NCBI RefSeq assembly: GCF_002866925.1 | Contig: NZ_PKUQ01000016.1 | Coordinates: 124,001 to 188,000 of the forward strand | Origin: Cohaesibacter celericrescens | GTDB lineage: Bacteria; Pseudomonadota; Alphaproteobacteria; Rhizobiales; Cohaesibacteraceae | Direction of reading: 5' to 3' | Length of the DNA stretch: 64,000 bases | In this document: piece by piece, positions 26,475-34,897 of the stretch | Position numbering within the stretch: position 1 is the first letter of the stretch | How the letters are laid out: the number at the start of each line of letters is the position of its first letter | Made by a program: the position numbers and the translations under genes | The notes under the pieces: model-generated | Databases searched by the model: none | What the model saw: only the letters and a program-made list of their open reading frames with translations | What the model was told of the DNA's origin: nothing

Positions 26475-28805
26475 TTAATCGTCAAATGAATGGCTCGCGG
26501 TTCCACCGCCAAGAGATTTGAAATCTACTTGCAGCTTTATAGATTGTTCGCTGTCTGAATCTGTATAAATATCGCGTTCGTGAGAATATTTTAGGCTGAT
26601 CCCGAAGCACTCATCATCATATTTCAATCCCAGTGAACCGCTAATAAGCCCGCGCTCGATGATGTCATACTGGCTTGATCCCTCCAAACTCCAGTAATCA
26701 GCAAATTTGGCAGACGCGCTTGCCGTAATTTGCTGTCGTACTGTGGTGACTCCTGCCGACGGGCGTTTGTCTGTGAAGGAATAACTCAGAGAGCCTGTAT
26801 AGCGGTCGTTTGAAAGGCTTGCTTCCACTGCCGCATATTTGAGTTCTGCATTATTGGAGTCTAACCGACCGCGGGCAATAGCCGAAAAGCCTTTGTTGGA
26901 GCTAATGCCAACGCGTCCGACATAGTCCGATACCTTTGTGTCTAGCCCACTATCCAGTCCGGTACTGGTCAGGTCTTCTGTGGCAAAAGAATTGCGCCCG
27001 GCCAATTGGAATGAACGTCCACCAAGTGCATTGACAGACCACCCTGAAGCCATCTGCATACGATATTGGAAGCCAATATTGGCGCGGGTTCCACCTTCTA
27101 CTCGGTCATAACCTGAGAATTTGTCCGGATCAAACAGGATACTGTCGTCGAACACTAGGCTCTGAGCGTCGTCATTTGGCACTTCACCTATTTTTGCTTC
27201 ATTGGGCCGAACGATAATTTGCGCTATAGGCTCAAAAATATGGGACGTAGTGCCGCTCGTCGCCAAGATTGGCAGACGATAGTCAAGGCCTACGGTCGGT
27301 ATGCCGCGGAAAGCGAAATCTTCATCGACAAGAGCTGCTGGCGCACCTGATTTACTAGGCATCCAATAGGCATCGCCGCGTAGAGAGGAAAATGGTGTGA
27401 TTACTTGGCCACCTGGCGCAATTATTTTCCGTTTCCAACTGGCTTCAACACTGGTGCGATTGTAGGTGCCTTGTACCCCGTCAGTTCGCGTTACGCCACC
27501 AACTGTGGTTGAACTGGTCGAATCGCGGGTAATGGATGTGGAGTTGACTTTCAACCGACCTTCTCCACCCAGAATGGGTGATTTAGCATAGGCGCTGTAG
27601 TCGATAGAAGGATGAATGATGGCTTGATCCGATTGGCTCAGGCTATCGGTCATGATGTTGTAATAATTTGCCCGAGCGTCAAAATAATTGCGCTCGCCCT
27701 GCCCAACAAGATAGATGGTGGAGCGCTTGTCTTCATCATCATCGATCAAATCATAGTCGCGCTCAAAGCGCTTGTCGGACATGATTGAGACATCCCAACC
27801 AAACTTCCATTGTTTGGACAGATTGAATTCACCAGCGGAATCAATGGCGCCACGGTATTCTTGGTCGCCACTTGCTCCTGAAAAGGCATCTGGATCGTTT
27901 TGATAAATGCCGGAAAGGCGAACGTTATAAAGTCCTGTGCCCAGATGATGCCGCCACGTCGTAGATGCCAGCAGGCCTTGTTTGGAATAATAGGTCGGCG
28001 AGAATGTTACATCGTAGCTGTCAGACAGAGCCCAAAAATATGGTGCGCTCGCGTGGTAGCCAAGCGTGCTGTCATAACCGACATTGGGCGTCAGGAAACC
28101 TGAACTGCGTTTACGCGATGGATCCGGATGGGCAAAGTAGGGTGTATAGAGCAGTGGTACGCCGAGGAACTCAAGCTTGGCTGCTTTGTAATAGACCATC
28201 TTGTCTTTGGTGTTATAGATGATCCGCGATGCTTTGATCTGCCACAGCGGGGATTTTTTAGGATTCTCGCGACAGGGCTCGCATGTGGTGTAAACCGCTT
28301 TATCAAAGACGGTGATGTCGTCATCCTGCTTTTCAGCACGATCTGCTGCGATACGCGCTTTGTCTGGCGTTTGAACGCGCAAGGAGCGGACAAAACCGGT
28401 ACGAAAATCGTCGGTGATGTCGATATAGTTGGCCGTAATGACATTGCCACTGGGCTCAGTAATACGGACGTTGCCTTCTGCCACTAGGCGTGCGGACTTT
28501 TGGTCGTAGACGACCTTGTCAGCTTGCAGGGCATAAACGCCATAATAGATTTGTACATTTCCGAGGGCGGACACACGCTCACGGTCATAATCATAGACCA
28601 TTTGATCAGCTTCGACCAACATGCGTGTGTCTTCGTCTGGTTTGGAAATTTTCAGCTCGGATGGGAGGCTCTGGGCGACAACGTTTGAGAAGGAGGCCGG
28701 AGTAACGAGAAAAACCGAGGCGAGCAAAAACGTGCGCAGTCGGGGCACACTCCCCGAGCACTTATTCATTCTACCCAAACATGCGATCTGGACGGTACCA
28801 CGCAT
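26475..28805 (-). CDS. lptD: LPS assembly outer-membrane protein LptD
   Basis: LptD is the outer-membrane barrel that inserts LPS into the outer leaflet. After a signal peptide (FLLASVFLVTPASFSNVVAQ) comes the OstA-like beta-jellyroll (about 60-160: MLVEADQMVYDYDRERVSALGNV), then the large beta-barrel. The C-terminal barrel contains SLKYSHERDIYTDSD, and the last residues are SHSFDD. AGGAGG lies about 11 bases before the ATG at 28805, four bases from the lptG stop; M13 (28769) is an alternative. Cysteines in TTCEPC and DDECFG could form disulfides, but their pattern differs from E. coli. Confidence 0.95.
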   Translation of the reverse strand: MRGTVQIACLGRMNKCSGSVPRLRTFLLASVFLVTPASFSNVVAQSLPSELKISKPDEDTRMLVEADQMVYDYDRERVSALGNVQIYYGVYALQADKVVYDQKSARLVAEGNVRITEPSGNVITANYIDITDDFRTGFVRSLRVQTPDKARIAADRAEKQDDDITVFDKAVYTTCEPCRENPKKSPLWQIKASRIIYNTKDKMVYYKAAKLEFLGVPLLYTPYFAHPDPSRKRSSGFLTPNVGYDSTLGYHASAPYFWALSDSYDVTFSPTYYSKQGLLASTTWRHHLGTGLYNVRLSGIYQNDPDAFSGASGDQEYRGAIDSAGEFNLSKQWKFGWDVSIMSDKRFERDYDLIDDDEDKRSTIYLVGQGERNYFDARANYYNIMTDSLSQSDQAIIHPSIDYSAYAKSPILGGEGRLKVNSTSITRDSTSSTTVGGVTRTDGVQGTYNRTSVEASWKRKIIAPGGQVITPFSSLRGDAYWMPSKSGAPAALVDEDFAFRGIPTVGLDYRLPILATSGTTSHIFEPIAQIIVRPNEAKIGEVPNDDAQSLVFDDSILFDPDKFSGYDRVEGGTRANIGFQYRMQMASGWSVNALGGRSFQLAGRNSFATEDLTSTGLDSGLDTKVSDYVGRVGISSNKGFSAIARGRLDSNNAELKYAAVEASLSNDRYTGSLSYSFTDKRPSAGVTTVRQQITASASAKFADYWSLEGSSQYDIIERGLISGSLGLKYDDECFGISLKYSHERDIYTDSDSEQSIKLQVDFKSLGGGTASHSFDD

Positions 28806-28808
28806 ACT

Positions 28809-29900
28809 TTATCCGTCCTCCTGATATAACAAAATCGAGAATCCTATTAAGGACGCAACAATCGCTGGAAGCCAAGCTGACAGAATTGGGTTAACCAGTC
28901 CTGTATTTCCCAAATCTTTTGCCAGTTCTGTCACAACATAAAGCACGAAGCCTGCCAGAACACCACCCAGAATCATTTTACCCACATTCCCGAAGCGAAA
29001 AACTTTCAAAGACACGGTTGCAGCGATCAGGACCATTGCAGCCAGAAGGAGAGGACGGGCCAATAGGGTTTGATAACGCAGGCGATATTTGTGTGCTGGG
29101 AGGCCCGAGCGACTCGCTTGATTTATAATTGCAGGCAATTCCCAAAACGGAACTGAATTTGGGTTGGCGATGGTCTCATTGGCTTCTTCGGGAGTGAGAT
29201 GGGTGCTCACTAAATAGGAATCATATTGACGAGGGGCATTGCTGGCGGAGCTGACGAGAACATCTGTCAATGCCCAGTATCCTGATCTAAGGCGGCCTGA
29301 TCTGGCGTCTACCCTTTCAATAAAATTTCCCTCCTTGTCATAGGAGAAAACCGTCACGCCGCCCAGTTGGCGCCCATTATCGAAGCTGGTGATGGCTTTT
29401 AATATCGAGTCGCCATCTTCACCTTTTTGGCGAACCCACCCCTGACTTGCGGTTTGTCCGCTCATTGAAAAACTTGCGCCAAAAATACGTGCATCGATTT
29501 CAAGCGAGAGGTCCTTTAAATAAGCAGAAGCCGGGTTGTAAACGGCAAAGGCGAAGATGCCTAAACCCGCTGCGACCAAAAGTGCAGGCCTCATAAACTG
29601 CCAAGCAGACATGCCAGAGGCGCGTACAATCACCAGTTCTAATCGACGAGAGAGATTGAGGAACGCAGTGATCGAGCCAAACAAAGTTGCAAAGGGCAGT
29701 ATGCGTTCGGTTAGCTCCGGTACACGATACAATGACATGAGAAACAGGCTAAATATATCCGCAGTTTCTTTGTTGCCGCCACGGCGAATCAATTCAACAA
29801 AATCAACAAGAAGCACCAGCAGAAAACAGCCAAAAAACATGGCAAGGATCGTCGATAAGAAACGCCGGGCAATATAGAGGGATATGATGTTTGGCAACAT
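28809..29900 (-). CDS. lptG: LPS export ABC transporter permease LptG
   Basis: LptG pairs with LptF and the LptB ATPase to extract LPS from the inner membrane. This 363-aa protein has three N-terminal helices (about 12-35, 60-80, 100-120), a periplasmic beta-jellyroll (about 125-265) and three C-terminal helices. ERILPFATLFGSITAFLNLSRR and ELVIVRASGMSAWQ are family blocks. The start follows the lptF stop by 11 bases and the stop nearly touches lptD, so the three genes are one unit. Confidence 0.94.
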   Translation of the reverse strand: MLPNIISLYIARRFLSTILAMFFGCFLLVLLVDFVELIRRGGNKETADIFSLFLMSLYRVPELTERILPFATLFGSITAFLNLSRRLELVIVRASGMSAWQFMRPALLVAAGLGIFAFAVYNPASAYLKDLSLEIDARIFGASFSMSGQTASQGWVRQKGEDGDSILKAITSFDNGRQLGGVTVFSYDKEGNFIERVDARSGRLRSGYWALTDVLVSSASNAPRQYDSYLVSTHLTPEEANETIANPNSVPFWELPAIINQASRSGLPAHKYRLRYQTLLARPLLLAAMVLIAATVSLKVFRFGNVGKMILGGVLAGFVLYVVTELAKDLGNTGLVNPILSAWLPAIVASLIGFSILLYQEDG

Positions 29901-29911
29901 GAGGTCTGGCT

Positions 29912-31147
29912 CTAAATCGCGTTTGGCGTTTGACGGTTGCTACGCATTTTGTTGAGTTTATTCAATATGTGAGGGTTTAACAATTCCATTTTGCGGATCA
30001 GATTGTCAATGAAAACCAAACGCCGGCCTGTCACGGCAACCCAAAGACTCAAAACAATCGCCGAAAGCGGCAGGATATACATAAAAGGTACGGCATAAGG
30101 GGTTTGAATGGCTAGGCTTGTGGTTGCAAACCCTGCCAAGCGCAAGCTTGCTGCCAGAAGAATTGCGATGAGGATGGCGTTGCCACGGCGTTCGCGTGTG
30201 GTGCGGACCTGAGCCAAAAATGCGGTTATCACACAGGCGAACACCAAATTGTACAGAGGGTTGGTAAAGCGATCATGCAATTCGGATCTGGAACCGTCCT
30301 TTTGACTCAAATACAGTTTGTCATTGATATCTGGGTTGAGAAGGGAATGCGTCGTCCTTTCTCTCGGTTTCAAGAATCGGCTGCTACTTTCGCTCACGCC
30401 TGTAAATTTGGTCAGGTCGATTGCATAGGAATCAAAGTTGATAATGTTGACGGAAGAAAAGTCAGGGCTTTGTTCCGGGTCATTTTCACCATCTTGCTGT
30501 TTGGGTATTTGCTGCTGGATGGTGCCGCGTTCCATTTTAAGGAATGTACCGTCTGTGGTTTCAATGATTTGAGCAAATTCTGATGAATAGATGATGGGTT
30601 TTTGAGGGTCCCGTTCATCAGACAGAAAGAGACCGCGCATGATGCCGTTGGGCTCGCGTTTTTGAATGTGGAAGGTCATTCCTTCTTCGATTTCGGTGAA
30701 AATGCCTTCTTTGACGATGCTGGCCACCAAATCGGCCCGCACTTGAGTGATGAACCCGCGCAAAGACCCTAGCGCTCGGGGGGCTGCATAGAGGCTTAGA
30801 CTTGCGCCCAACAGGGTCGCAACAAGACCCATGATCAAAATCGGTTTGACGACGACCCAAGGAGGTGCGCTGGTTGCATTGATCACCACAAGTTCACTGT
30901 CCGCGTTGAGGCTGTTCAAGGTATGCGCGACCGCAATCATCACAGCAAACGGCGCAATGACCATCACCAATGTCGGTAGCACCAACGAAGTCATCGATAG
31001 GAAAATCAGTATGGTTTGGCCTTTCGCCGTCACCAAATCCAGGTCGCTCAAGGCTTGCGTTAGCCAGACGATTGCAGTCAGGGCTGTGACCGTCATTAAA
31101 AAGGCCGTGACCGTGCGCATGAATATGTAACGTTCAATAAGCTTCAT
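29912..31147 (-). CDS. lptF: LPS export ABC transporter permease LptF
   Basis: LptF is the second membrane subunit of the LPS extractor. The protein of 411 aa starts MKLIERYIFMRTVTAF, a typical LptF N-terminus, and shows the six-helix plus jellyroll layout. LNSLNADSELVVINATSAP is the coupling-helix region facing LptB. The ATG at 31147 is preferred over a GTG at 31180, which has no RBS. It is the first gene of the minus-strand LPS group; a promoter candidate lies about 130 bases upstream. lptB itself is not in the window. Confidence 0.93.
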   Translation of the reverse strand: MKLIERYIFMRTVTAFLMTVTALTAIVWLTQALSDLDLVTAKGQTILIFLSMTSLVLPTLVMVIAPFAVMIAVAHTLNSLNADSELVVINATSAPPWVVVKPILIMGLVATLLGASLSLYAAPRALGSLRGFITQVRADLVASIVKEGIFTEIEEGMTFHIQKREPNGIMRGLFLSDERDPQKPIIYSSEFAQIIETTDGTFLKMERGTIQQQIPKQQDGENDPEQSPDFSSVNIINFDSYAIDLTKFTGVSESSSRFLKPRERTTHSLLNPDINDKLYLSQKDGSRSELHDRFTNPLYNLVFACVITAFLAQVRTTRERRGNAILIAILLAASLRLAGFATTSLAIQTPYAVPFMYILPLSAIVLSLWVAVTGRRLVFIDNLIRKMELLNPHILNKLNKMRSNRQTPNAI

Positions 31148-31449
31148 AAACCGTGTTTCGACTTGGTTGGACTCGTTCACTATGATTTGGATGTGGTGGT
31201 TTTATGGCGCGGAAGGCTTATCAGTAGCAAGCCTTTTTAGCTATTTGCTCGATCACATTGCTGCCAGCTGCCGACATGCGTATATCTTTCTTATGTATAT
31301 ATCACAAGTGTTTGATCATGTTGGGGTGCTGCGACTTGAACTTGGCGGCTCAAGGCTCCACATTATTGGAAACCATTCTCCTCCTTTGCTTCTTCCTGAG
31401 CGGTGTGACCGTTTGGAAGGCTTCCAAGATATGAAAGATGTGATTGCCA
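31148..31449. other. Divergent intergenic region between lptF and pepA
   Basis: No gene is seen. Overlapping divergent promoter candidates lie at 31258-31307. A perfect 7-bp hairpin AAGGCTT/AAGCCTT with a 9-nt loop at 31213-31235, followed by TTT on the plus strand, falls in the lptF leader. Confidence 0.5.
31258..31307. promoter_or_regulatory. Overlapping divergent promoter candidates for pepA and lptF
   Basis: On the plus strand TTGCTG (31258-31263) and TATATC (31281-31286) are 17 bases apart, directed to pepA. On the minus strand TTGTGA (31307-31302) and TATACG (31284-31279) are also 17 bases apart, directed to lptF. The two -10 boxes overlap, so the promoters would compete for polymerase. 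Confidence 0.42.
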
Positions 31450-32940
31450 ATGGCTAAGCTTCCTGTGATCAAGTTCCATCCCCTGACTGTTCCCAACCAC
31501 GGTTCTGTTGCTTTGTTCGTTGGCAAGTCCCTTGTGCTTGGCTCTATCGCTCGTGGTTTGGATGAGGCAAGTTCGGGTGCTGTAAACCGCGCCATCAAAG
31601 CCGCCGACTTCAAAGGCGAACTTGCAAAGAGCATTACGATTCTTGCACCTGCTGGTTTGGATCTGGACCAGATTGTTGTTGTGGGTGTCGGAGAAGAAAC
31701 GCTTTCTGAGTGTGACTTTTTGCGCCTTGGCGGCACGGTCATGGGGCAGCATAAAGGGGTGAACAAAGCTTCAATCATTGCCGAGATTGACGGCGTTGAT
31801 ATCAATGCTGCATCCGTATCGCTGGTGGCGATGGGTATGAAACTGCGTGCCTATGATTTTGACAAATACAAAACCGAGAAGGGCAAACCAAAGAAACAAA
31901 AGTCAGCGCTTGCTGCTACTGTCTTGTGCGCCGACCATGAAGGGGCTGCTAAAGCGTGGGAGACTGATTCCGTTGTCTCTGATGGCACATTGCTCGCGCG
32001 CGATTTGGTCAATGAACCGGCCAATGTCCTCGGCCCTAAAGAATTTGCAGCCAAGGCCAAGGCGCTTGAAGCGGTGGGTGCAAAGGTCGAAATTTTCAAA
32101 CAAACCGAACTGGAAAAATTGGGTATGCGGGCGCTGTTAGGCGTTGCGCAAGGCTCTGAGCGTCCTCCTCGTGTTGCTATTATAAAGTGGAACGGCGGTA
32201 AGAAAGACGACGCTCCTGTGGTTTTTGTGGGTAAAGGCGTGGTCTTCGATACCGGTGGTATTTCCATCAAACCAGCCGGTGGCATGGAAGACATGAAAGG
32301 CGATATGGGGGGCGCGGCTACTGTGACCGGTCTCATGCATGCGCTTTCTGCGCGCAAGGCAAAGGTCAATGCTATCGGCATTATTGGTCTTGTTGAGAAT
32401 ATGCCTGATGGCAACGCCATGCGGCCAGGCGACATCGTTAAATCCATGTCAGGTCAGACGATTGAAGTGATCAATACAGACGCTGAAGGGCGTTTGGTGC
32501 TGTGCGATTTGCTGCATTATGCCAAAGAGACCTTTAAACCACGTTTTATGGTTGATCTTGCCACTCTGACGGGTGCGGTTTTGGTGGCACTAGGCACTCA
32601 GAATGCCGGCATTTTTTCAAATAATGATGCGCTGTGTGATCAGTTGAGCGATGCTGGTGAAGTGACTGGGGAAACCGTCTGGCGTTTGCCGCTCGCCAAG
32701 GAATATGACAAGCTTATTGACAGCAAATTTGCCGACATGAAAAACACTGGAGGGCGTTGGGCAGGCTCAATTACAGCTGCGCAGTTCCTCAAACGCTTTG
32801 TGGGCGATGTGGACTGGGTGCATATTGATGTGGCAGGCACCGCGATGGATTCTCCAAAGACCGCCACTAGCCAAGGCTGGGCTTCAGGCTATGGCGTTCG
32901 TCTGTTGGATCGCATGGTCAAAGACAATTATGAAGTTTGA
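31450..32940 (+). CDS. pepA: Leucyl aminopeptidase (M17 family)
   Basis: PepA removes N-terminal residues from peptides using two metal ions; in E. coli it also binds DNA. The M17 signature NTDAEGRL is at residues 342-349, and the first metal block is VGKGVVFDTGGISIKPAGGMEDMKGDMGGAA. The protein of 496 aa has the usual length. The ATG at 31450 is chosen; a TTG two codons upstream is possible. It is followed by holC, as in many proteobacteria. Confidence 0.96.
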   Translation: MAKLPVIKFHPLTVPNHGSVALFVGKSLVLGSIARGLDEASSGAVNRAIKAADFKGELAKSITILAPAGLDLDQIVVVGVGEETLSECDFLRLGGTVMGQHKGVNKASIIAEIDGVDINAASVSLVAMGMKLRAYDFDKYKTEKGKPKKQKSALAATVLCADHEGAAKAWETDSVVSDGTLLARDLVNEPANVLGPKEFAAKAKALEAVGAKVEIFKQTELEKLGMRALLGVAQGSERPPRVAIIKWNGGKKDDAPVVFVGKGVVFDTGGISIKPAGGMEDMKGDMGGAATVTGLMHALSARKAKVNAIGIIGLVENMPDGNAMRPGDIVKSMSGQTIEVINTDAEGRLVLCDLLHYAKETFKPRFMVDLATLTGAVLVALGTQNAGIFSNNDALCDQLSDAGEVTGETVWRLPLAKEYDKLIDSKFADMKNTGGRWAGSITAAQFLKRFVGDVDWVHIDVAGTAMDSPKTATSQGWASGYGVRLLDRMVKDNYEV

Positions 32941-33058
32941 TCGGACCGACTTATTCTGTCGCTAATTGTAAGATTGGGGCTCGCATATCATGTGGGCCCT
33001 TTTGTTTGCATTGCCTGTCATGCTAAACAAGGTTGAAAGACCAACAAAAGGCCGTTCC

Positions 33059-33526
33059 ATGTCAGCCGAAATTTTCTTTTATCATCTTCAGATGCAGCCA
33101 TTGGAAGCAACTTTACCGCTTTTGCTCGACAAATGTCTGCAGAAGGGCTGGAAGGCCTTTGTGCAGACGGGCGGGCAAGAGCGAGCCAATGTGCTTGATA
33201 CCCATCTTTGGACGTGGCGCGAGGATAGCTTTCTGGCGCATGGTTTGGCCAGTGCCGAGCACTCGGACCGCCAACCGGTTTTGATTGGCAGTCAGGGGAT
33301 TGCAGCGGACAATGGCGCTGAAGTACGGTTTTTTGTCGATGGTGCGCGACCAGAAGAGAATATGGTGCTACTGGATGGTCTGGAGCGGGCCATCGTGATG
33401 TTTGATGGTGATAGCGCAGAGGCTTTGTCTTCAGCCCGTCAAAGCTGGAAAATCCTCAAACAAGCAGGGCACCCTGTGACCTACTGGCAACAGACCGATC
33501 GTGGTGGTTGGGAAAAGAAGGCTTGA
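33059..33526 (+). CDS. holC: DNA polymerase III subunit chi
   Basis: Chi links the clamp loader to SSB. This 155-aa protein matches HolC: FFYHLQMQPLEATLPLLLDKCLQKGWKAFV, the block DTHLWTWREDSFLAHGLA and PVLIG. The start at 33059 is chosen because AAGG lies 7 bases before the ATG and MSAEIFFYHL is the family N-terminus; in-frame sequence extends upstream to 32990. It lies 118 bases after pepA, a common neighbour pair. Confidence 0.93.
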   Translation: MSAEIFFYHLQMQPLEATLPLLLDKCLQKGWKAFVQTGGQERANVLDTHLWTWREDSFLAHGLASAEHSDRQPVLIGSQGIAADNGAEVRFFVDGARPEENMVLLDGLERAIVMFDGDSAEALSSARQSWKILKQAGHPVTYWQQTDRGGWEKKA

Positions 33527-33546
33527 AGCAAGCCTTCTCAAATCTC

Positions 33547-34380
33547 TCACAGCATTTCAAGCGAAGTCGCTTCGAGCGGAGCGGGGAAAATCATATCCAG
33601 CTCGTTAAGAACATCCTGTGTCAGGACAATTTCAGCCGCTCGGGCATTTTCTTCGACATGCTTTAAAGTGCCTGCTTTTGGAATGGCGATCACAGTCGGG
33701 TTGCGCAGAACCCAACTTAGCGCCAGCTGTGCAGGTGTGATGTCGAGATCTTCTGCCAAGTTTTGCAACGGTGCAATGGCCAATAAGCGGGCTTGCTCAA
33801 TGGGGGAATAGGCCATGATCGACAGGCCATCGCCTTCACTCTGTGGCAACTGGTCCCATTCGATGCCACGACGGGTCAGATTATACAGAACCTGATTGGT
33901 GACCACCTCTTCACCACCGGGGGTGTCCAACAGTTCTTCCATGTCTTCAGCATCAAAATTGGAAACGCCCCAATGGCGGATTTTGCCTGCCTGTTTGAGC
34001 TCTTCGAAGGCTGCGATGGTCTCTTCCAAATCGGTAGGGCCACGCCAATGCAATAGATAGAGGTCAATTCGGTCGGTTTTGAGGCGTTTTAACGACTGCT
34101 CGCATGCCTTGATCGTGCCTGTCTGGCTGGCATTGTGGGGCAAAACCTTGGAGACCAGAAATACATCGTCGCGGATCGGGGCTATGGCCTCTCCAACCAG
34201 AATCTCCGATGCGCCGGAGCCATACATCTCAGCGGTATCAATCACCTTCATGCCCAGCTCGACGCCGCGGCGTAAGGCGGCTATTTCATCGGCGCGCCCA
34301 TCTGCGACATCTCCCATGAACCATGTGCCTTGACCGAGTGCAGGGACGGTTTCATCGTGGCCAATCGGTACAAATTTCAT
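33547..34380 (-). CDS. Aldo/keto reductase
   Basis: This 277-aa AKR barrel protein is an NADPH-dependent carbonyl reductase of unknown substrate. The catalytic tetrad is visible: Asp and Tyr in VIDTAEMYGSG, Lys in FLVSKVLP and His in YLLHWRG. The cofactor-binding IPKAGTLKHVEENARA block near the C-terminus is also typical. It lies 30 bases downstream of a VOC-domain gene on the same strand, so they are probably co-transcribed; both families often act on reactive carbonyls. It is convergent with holC, 20 bases apart. Confidence 0.92.
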   Translation of the reverse strand: MKFVPIGHDETVPALGQGTWFMGDVADGRADEIAALRRGVELGMKVIDTAEMYGSGASEILVGEAIAPIRDDVFLVSKVLPHNASQTGTIKACEQSLKRLKTDRIDLYLLHWRGPTDLEETIAAFEELKQAGKIRHWGVSNFDAEDMEELLDTPGGEEVVTNQVLYNLTRRGIEWDQLPQSEGDGLSIMAYSPIEQARLLAIAPLQNLAEDLDITPAQLALSWVLRNPTVIAIPKAGTLKHVEENARAAEIVLTQDVLNELDMIFPAPLEATSLEML

Positions 34381-34410
34381 GTCGATAATCCAATGTAGTT
34401 GTTGCCGGTA

Positions 34411-34803
34411 TTATGAGTATTGGACGAGATCCCAGAGATTTCCATAGAGATCTTCGAAAACGGCCACTGTTCCATAGTCCGCTTCCAGAGGAGGACGAAC
34501 GAATGTAATGTTCCGTTCTTTGTATAGCGCGAAGTCTCGCCAGAAATCATCGGTTTGCAAGAATAAAAATACTCTGCCACCACATTGGTCCCCGATATAT
34601 TTTTTCTGATGGTCGGTACTGGCGCGTGCCAACAAAAGGGATGTCGACCCCGCGCCTTTGGGGCGCACCACGACCCACCGCTTGTCTTGCTCTGCTTGAT
34701 AGGTATCGTCAACCAGGTCAAACCCTAGTTTATTGACATAGAAGTCAATGGCTTCGTCATAGTCGCGGACGACAATGGCGATGAGTGACATGGATTGAGA
34801 CAT
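34411..34803 (-). CDS. VOC superfamily (glyoxalase/bleomycin-resistance-like) protein
   Basis: This 130-aa protein has the paired beta-alpha-beta-beta-beta fold of the VOC superfamily: IAIVVRDYDEAIDFYVNKLGFDLV at the N-terminus and AVFEDLYGNLWDLVQYS at the C-terminus, with Glu/His-like metal positions not certain. Such proteins include glyoxalases and antibiotic-binding proteins; the substrate is unknown. It lies directly upstream of the aldo/keto reductase gene. Confidence 0.88.
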   Translation of the reverse strand: MSQSMSLIAIVVRDYDEAIDFYVNKLGFDLVDDTYQAEQDKRWVVVRPKGAGSTSLLLARASTDHQKKYIGDQCGGRVFLFLQTDDFWRDFALYKERNITFVRPPLEADYGTVAVFEDLYGNLWDLVQYS

Positions 34804-34897
34804 TGGATTCCTCTTTTGATGAGCCCAATGAAAGTAGCAGTCTCAAGCCTGATTGGTCAAATTTGATCCGTTGCCAAACGTAGGTTTTGACTGCTCA

